Below are positions 61,270 to 64,000 of a DNA stretch of 64,000 nt, one piece after another (the first letter of the stretch is position 1; every line of letters starts with the position of its first letter). The stretch covers positions 15,641 to 79,640 of the forward strand of contig CAZMLE010000010.1 of assembly GCA_964567045.1 (NCBI GenBank), read 5' to 3'. The stretch is from JAFNGF01 sp964567045. Its GTDB lineage: Bacteria; Planctomycetota; Phycisphaerae; Sedimentisphaerales; Anaerobacaceae. The notes under the pieces were generated by a model. That model saw nothing but the letters and a program-made list of their open reading frames with translations. It did no database searches and was not told the DNA's origin. Made by a program: the position numbers and the translations under genes.

Positions 61270-62117
61270 GTTGAGGTAAGTAATGTGACATTTGGTGACA
61301 ACCGCGGCGGCGATGTCTGCAGCCCATACAAGACGAAGATTTCAAACTATATAGCGCCAACCTCTATCGACGTCGGCTTCGTTCCTGACATGTCGTATGC
61401 TCTCGGATATATACCGAGCGACCCCAACCGCGACAGATACCTCTACGTGTACCCGGACGATGAGACACGGCGAGTCATGAGGAAGATCGGTCGTGGGATG
61501 GGCCTCACGTGGTCGTTGGCATGGGACGGACAGCACATATGGACCTCCACCGTATGGGGCACTGTTTCGAGACTCGATCCCGAAACTGGAGCAGTCCTTC
61601 AGCAATTCACCGCTCCCGGCCCGCAACCCTGGGGTATGACATATGATGGGCACCATATGTGGATTCTGGACTTCGCAGAGAAGCATGTTTCCCGGCTTGA
61701 CCCGGCAACCGGTCAGGAACTGGCAACATTCCCCACCCCAGACGCTATCAGCGGCTGTAAGGGCTTGACATGGGACGGCGCGCACCTGTGCGTCATGGGC
61801 TGGCGCTTGCCCAGAATCTACAAGATGGACCGAAATGGGAACCTGATTGCAACGATATCCTTGGACCACGGGGGTGGTGGAGGGCTGGCTTGGGATGGTG
61901 AGCATTTCTGGACACCTGGGGGCAAGGGGATACTCAAATACGACTCTCACGGACACATGGTCGGCTGGATCTATGCAGCCTCTGAGGGCACATGGGATAT
62001 GACCTGGGACGGCCAATACTTGTGGGCCTCACAGCGCACAAATGAGAACTCCCACGACGCAAAGATCTTCGCCCTTGAGATACTGGATGATCATGACATC
62101 AGGCCGGATTAAGGACG

Positions 62118-62172
62118 CCCAATCCGTAGCCCGTGACCCGTCGCCCGTGCCTCGAGCGACGAGCGACGAGCT
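62118..62172 (+). repeat. GTGACCCG/CGACGAGCGACG tract
   Basis: GTAGCCCGTGACCCGTCGCC and GAGCGACGAGCGACGAGC. Just after the beta-helix/propeller remnant. Confidence 0.7.
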
Positions 62173-62196
62173 GATTATACCGATGCCCAGCGCCTG

Positions 62197-62279
62197 TAAA
62201 GTGCCTAAACTGTTGAGTGACTAAAGTGCCTAAAATCATAACTTTCAACTTTAGCTCACTTTAGACACCTTAGACACTT
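62197..62279 (+). repeat. TAAAGTGCC repeat, copy 3
   Basis: Third copy of the family, lying between genes: AAAGTGCCTAAACTG, GTTGAGTGACTAAAGTGCCT and CTTTAGCTCACTTTAGACAC-like blocks, all in the same order. Confidence 0.8.
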
Positions 62280-62325
62280 GCCCCCTCCATTTCGCTGATA
62301 CGGAACGTTGCTCATCAAGGGCTTC

Positions 62326-62376
62326 TCCGTGGTCCGTCACCCGTGACCCGAGCGACGAGCGACGCGCGACGCCCCA
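62326..62376 (+). repeat. GTGACCCG/CGACGAGCGACG tract
   Basis: Another copy of the family: GTCACCCGTGACCCGAGCGA and CGAGCGACGCGCGACG. Confidence 0.7.
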
Positions 62377-62398
62377 AAGCCAGGGTTGACTGAACTTC

Positions 62399-62427
62399 TT
62401 GACTCATTCCGATAATCTTGCTTACAT
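62399..62427 (+). promoter_or_regulatory. Possible promoter for the GH2-like gene
   Basis: TTGACT at 62399-62404, 17-base spacer, TTACAT at 62422-62427. The -10 is poor, so this is a weak call. Confidence 0.35.
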
Positions 62428-62505
62428 ATGTGGGATTTGGGAAATTGACAATTGACAATTAAATCGACAATTGAAAACCTTCTCCACTGATGGGAGGAAG
62501 AGATT

Positions 62506-63978
62506 ATGAGACGATTGATTAGTCTATGTCTCGGATCGATAGTTGTCTGCACGGCTTGTTTGGCAACAACTTCTTTTAGACGGGATAACAGGATAATCCT
62601 GTCAATCCTGTCAAAAAATACCAAGATCGGCACCGCGGCCCCGGGGGAACCTGTGTCTGAAGAGGCCAGGCTGCCGGAGGGAGTCCAGGTCGTCTGGGAC
62701 ATGTCCAAGGCATACCGGGAGACGACTCCTACCCGCGAGCGCGTTTGCATCAACGGGCTGTGGCGCTGGCAGCCCACCTCCAATGCTGCCGACAATGTGC
62801 CTGCTGCCCCGCGGCCAGCGCAGCGAGCTGACGGATGGGGTTACTTCAAGGTGCCCGGGTGCTGGCCCGGGATTACCGACTACATGCAAAAGGACAGCCA
62901 GACGGTTCACACCCATCCGAAGTGGAGGGACGTGAATTTGCGCGACGTCACCGCGGCCTGGTATCAGCGCGAGATCGCCGTGCCCGCGGAATGGGCGGGC
63001 CGGCGCATCGCGGTGTCCGCTGAATACCTGAACTCCTACGCCGCCGTGTATGTCGATGACAGGATGGCTGGTGAAACGCGGTTTCCGGGAGGCGAGGTGG
63101 ATCTCACTTCGCTGTGCCAACCGGGCGGCACGTATAGACTCAGTCTGCTCGTGATGGCCTTGCCGCTGAAGGGGGTCATGCTCTCATACACCGATACGGC
63201 CTCGGCCAGGCAAATCAAGGGTTCGGTAGCTCGGCGGGGCTTGTGCGGCGACGTTTACTTAGTAAGCACACCACCCGGACCGCGCATCACCGACTTGAAG
63301 GTGGACACATCGGTCCGCAATAAGCAGCTCACTCTTGATGTGGCGCTCGATGGACTTGTGGCGGATGCACAGTATGTCTTTCGTGCGAGGATCGTGAACG
63401 ATGGTCGCAGCATCAAGGAGTTTATGAGCCGCGTATTCCAAGGCAGTGATGTCAAACAGGGCCGCTTCATGTCCACGGAGAAATGGATGCCCGACAAGCT
63501 CTGGGACATCCACACGCCGCAGAACACTTACGACCTTGAGGTCTCGCTGCTGGACGCCGGAGGCAAAGTGCTGGATGTCTTCCCTGCCTTTCGCTTCGGA
63601 TTCCGCGAGTTCTGGATCGACGGCCGTGATTTCTACCTGAACGGCAGTCGCATCTTTCTCTCGGCGGTGCCGCTCGACAATGCCGAAATCAGCGCCGCGG
63701 CGGCGACCTACGAGGCCGCCCGCGAGAGCCTGGAGCGTCTTAAAAGTTTTGGGATCAACTTCGTCTATACTCACAACTACGGCTGCGAGCCGGGGGCACA
63801 CCTGAGCTTCTCGGAGATCCTGCGGGCCGCGGACGACGTGGGGATGCTCGTATCCTTTTCGCAGCCACATTTCAGCCACTATGATTGGAAGGCCCCCGAC
63901 GCCAACCAGAAGGGAAACCCCCAAATAAATTTGGGGGCTAACCGGTGGTACAAACCGGTAAGATGGGTTACAGAATAA
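62506..63978 (+). CDS. Truncated secreted GH2-like glycoside hydrolase
   Basis: 490 residues from ATG 62506 (GGGAGGAAG upstream). A signal peptide (MRRLISLCLGSIVVC, to about 21) is directly followed by a GGGATAACAGG repeat translated as RRDNRIILSILSKN. Then come the GH2 sugar-binding jelly-roll (about 60-230; YFKVPGCW, AWYQREIAVPAEW) and an immunoglobulin-like domain (about 240-375). After them starts the TIM barrel (about 380-475; WIDGRDFYLNGSRIFLSAVP, SLERLKSFGINFVYTHNYG). It ends in a CTAACCGGT palindrome and stop before any catalytic glutamate, so this product is incomplete and probably inactive. The rest of the gene may lie beyond an insertion outside the window. Confidence 0.7.
   Translation: MRRLISLCLGSIVVCTACLATTSFRRDNRIILSILSKNTKIGTAAPGEPVSEEARLPEGVQVVWDMSKAYRETTPTRERVCINGLWRWQPTSNAADNVPAAPRPAQRADGWGYFKVPGCWPGITDYMQKDSQTVHTHPKWRDVNLRDVTAAWYQREIAVPAEWAGRRIAVSAEYLNSYAAVYVDDRMAGETRFPGGEVDLTSLCQPGGTYRLSLLVMALPLKGVMLSYTDTASARQIKGSVARRGLCGDVYLVSTPPGPRITDLKVDTSVRNKQLTLDVALDGLVADAQYVFRARIVNDGRSIKEFMSRVFQGSDVKQGRFMSTEKWMPDKLWDIHTPQNTYDLEVSLLDAGGKVLDVFPAFRFGFREFWIDGRDFYLNGSRIFLSAVPLDNAEISAAAATYEAARESLERLKSFGINFVYTHNYGCEPGAHLSFSEILRAADDVGMLVSFSQPHFSHYDWKAPDANQKGNPQINLGANRWYKPVRWVTE
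62577..62620 (+). repeat. GGGATAACAGGATAATCC repeat inside the GH2-like gene
   Basis: Nearly identical to 46227-46271 and translated in frame immediately after the signal peptide. Confidence 0.75.
63918..63949 (+). repeat. CCCCCAAAT/ATTTGGGGG hairpin with CTAACCGG joint
   Basis: AACCCCCAAATAAATTTGGG and GGCTAACCGGT. Variant of the palindrome family at 56736 and 59872, here at the point where the GH2 frame breaks. Confidence 0.7.
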
Positions 63979-64000
63979 ACCGGCGACATGGGTAACAGTT
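63952..64000 (+). mobile_element. Possible insertion-sequence end (tandem 24-25 bp repeats)
   Basis: Two tandem units, AAACCGGTAAGATGGGTTAC... at 63952-63976 and AAACCGGCGACATGGGTAAC... at 63977-64000. Multiple short tandem terminal repeats are typical of IS21/IS481-like element ends. The rest lies outside the window, so this is a tentative call. Confidence 0.4.

Larger units (their letters stand above)
60515..62112 (+). pseudogene. Secreted parallel beta-helix/propeller gene broken by repeats
   Basis: Coding segments in different frames read as one protein. Segment 1 (frame of 60701): ALALSWSVRGGRPVHAVTIS, a signal-peptide-like end, then DSVWEGDILLDESVVVQKG up to KFKPG and a stop at 60710. 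Segment 2 (frame of 60807) begins RMIHLEDSADSLLRFCVIEF. Segment 3 (frame of 61024) begins EQFNTIFLDHCEVERSG. After an in-frame stop at 61267, segment 4 (GTG 61285, 275 codons) has six-bladed propeller repeats (LAWDGQHIWTSTVWG, MTYDGHHMWILDFA, LTWDGAHLCVMGW). The first two breaks coincide with the TAAAGTGCC repeats and the third with a CCGCC/GGCGG palindrome. Confidence 0.75.

Noticed and set aside
1..64000. rRNA operons, CRISPR arrays and prophage structural genes
   Set aside because: Looked for in both strands; none is present apart from the single tRNA and the possible IS end.

Overview
The window most likely comes from a planctomycete, probably a Phycisphaerae-type bacterium. The reasons are several large secreted LamG/jelly-roll proteins, PEP-CTERM sorting tails, an H-X9-DG prepilin, an ECF sigma factor paired with a membrane anti-sigma protein, a polysaccharide-degrading gene set (GH29, GH127, GH2-like and DUF5060-type hydrolases), and many short dispersed repeats. 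The taxonomic call is an inference from gene content; there is no rRNA gene here.

Layout. 1-5.0 kb: lon (cut by the window edge), then an ECF sigma/anti-sigma pair. 5.2-7.4 kb: a tiny secreted repeat protein and a PilX-like pilus protein. 7.5-10.6 kb: a LipB-LipA fusion and a PEP-CTERM-type protein with a long 5' leader that carries two copies of an 85-nt element. 11.1-19.8 kb: a secreted GH29 fucosidase, a membrane-anchored propeller-like protein, nadC-birA, uvrB, an M14 amidase-like lipoprotein and an unknown membrane protein. 20-28 kb: lhgO, an MNT/HEPN pair, priA, tRNA-Pro(CGG), polX and an MFS transporter. 28.1-34.8 kb: an AmmeMemoRadiSam operon made of a radical SAM enzyme, a 60-aa Tat-like protein, an exported MEMO1-AMMECR1 fusion, and a 1313-aa membrane fusion of spermidine-synthase-like, FMN-binding and NapH/NosR-like modules. 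34.9-35.9 kb: DUF2905 and an HEPN-like protein.

36.8-56.4 kb is a cell-surface and carbohydrate island. Four very large secreted proteins end in a shared dockerin-like motif that finishes exactly at Trp-Pro. They alternate with PEP-CTERM proteins that carry the same passenger domains on a different tail. At least three of the PEP-CTERM or LamG genes, plus the PEP-CTERM-type gene at 10.6 kb, are preceded by near-consensus TTGACR-N17/18-TATAMA promoters and long leaders. Hairpins with a GGCCTA/TAGGCC core lie downstream of several.

56.4-64 kb is a decaying region: a GH127 C-terminal fragment, an ankyrin remnant, a Tat-signal E1-alpha/E1-beta dehydrogenase pair, a two-domain YgiT zinc-finger protein, a beta-helix/propeller gene broken by repeats, and a GH2-like gene cut short by a palindrome next to what looks like an insertion-sequence end.

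The most striking cross-cutting theme is the number of short palindromic dispersed repeats that sit inside reading frames. In priA, the 1313-aa gene, the MEMO1-AMMECR1 signal peptide, GH127, the YgiT gene and the GH2 gene they are translated in frame. In the beta-helix gene they break the frame.
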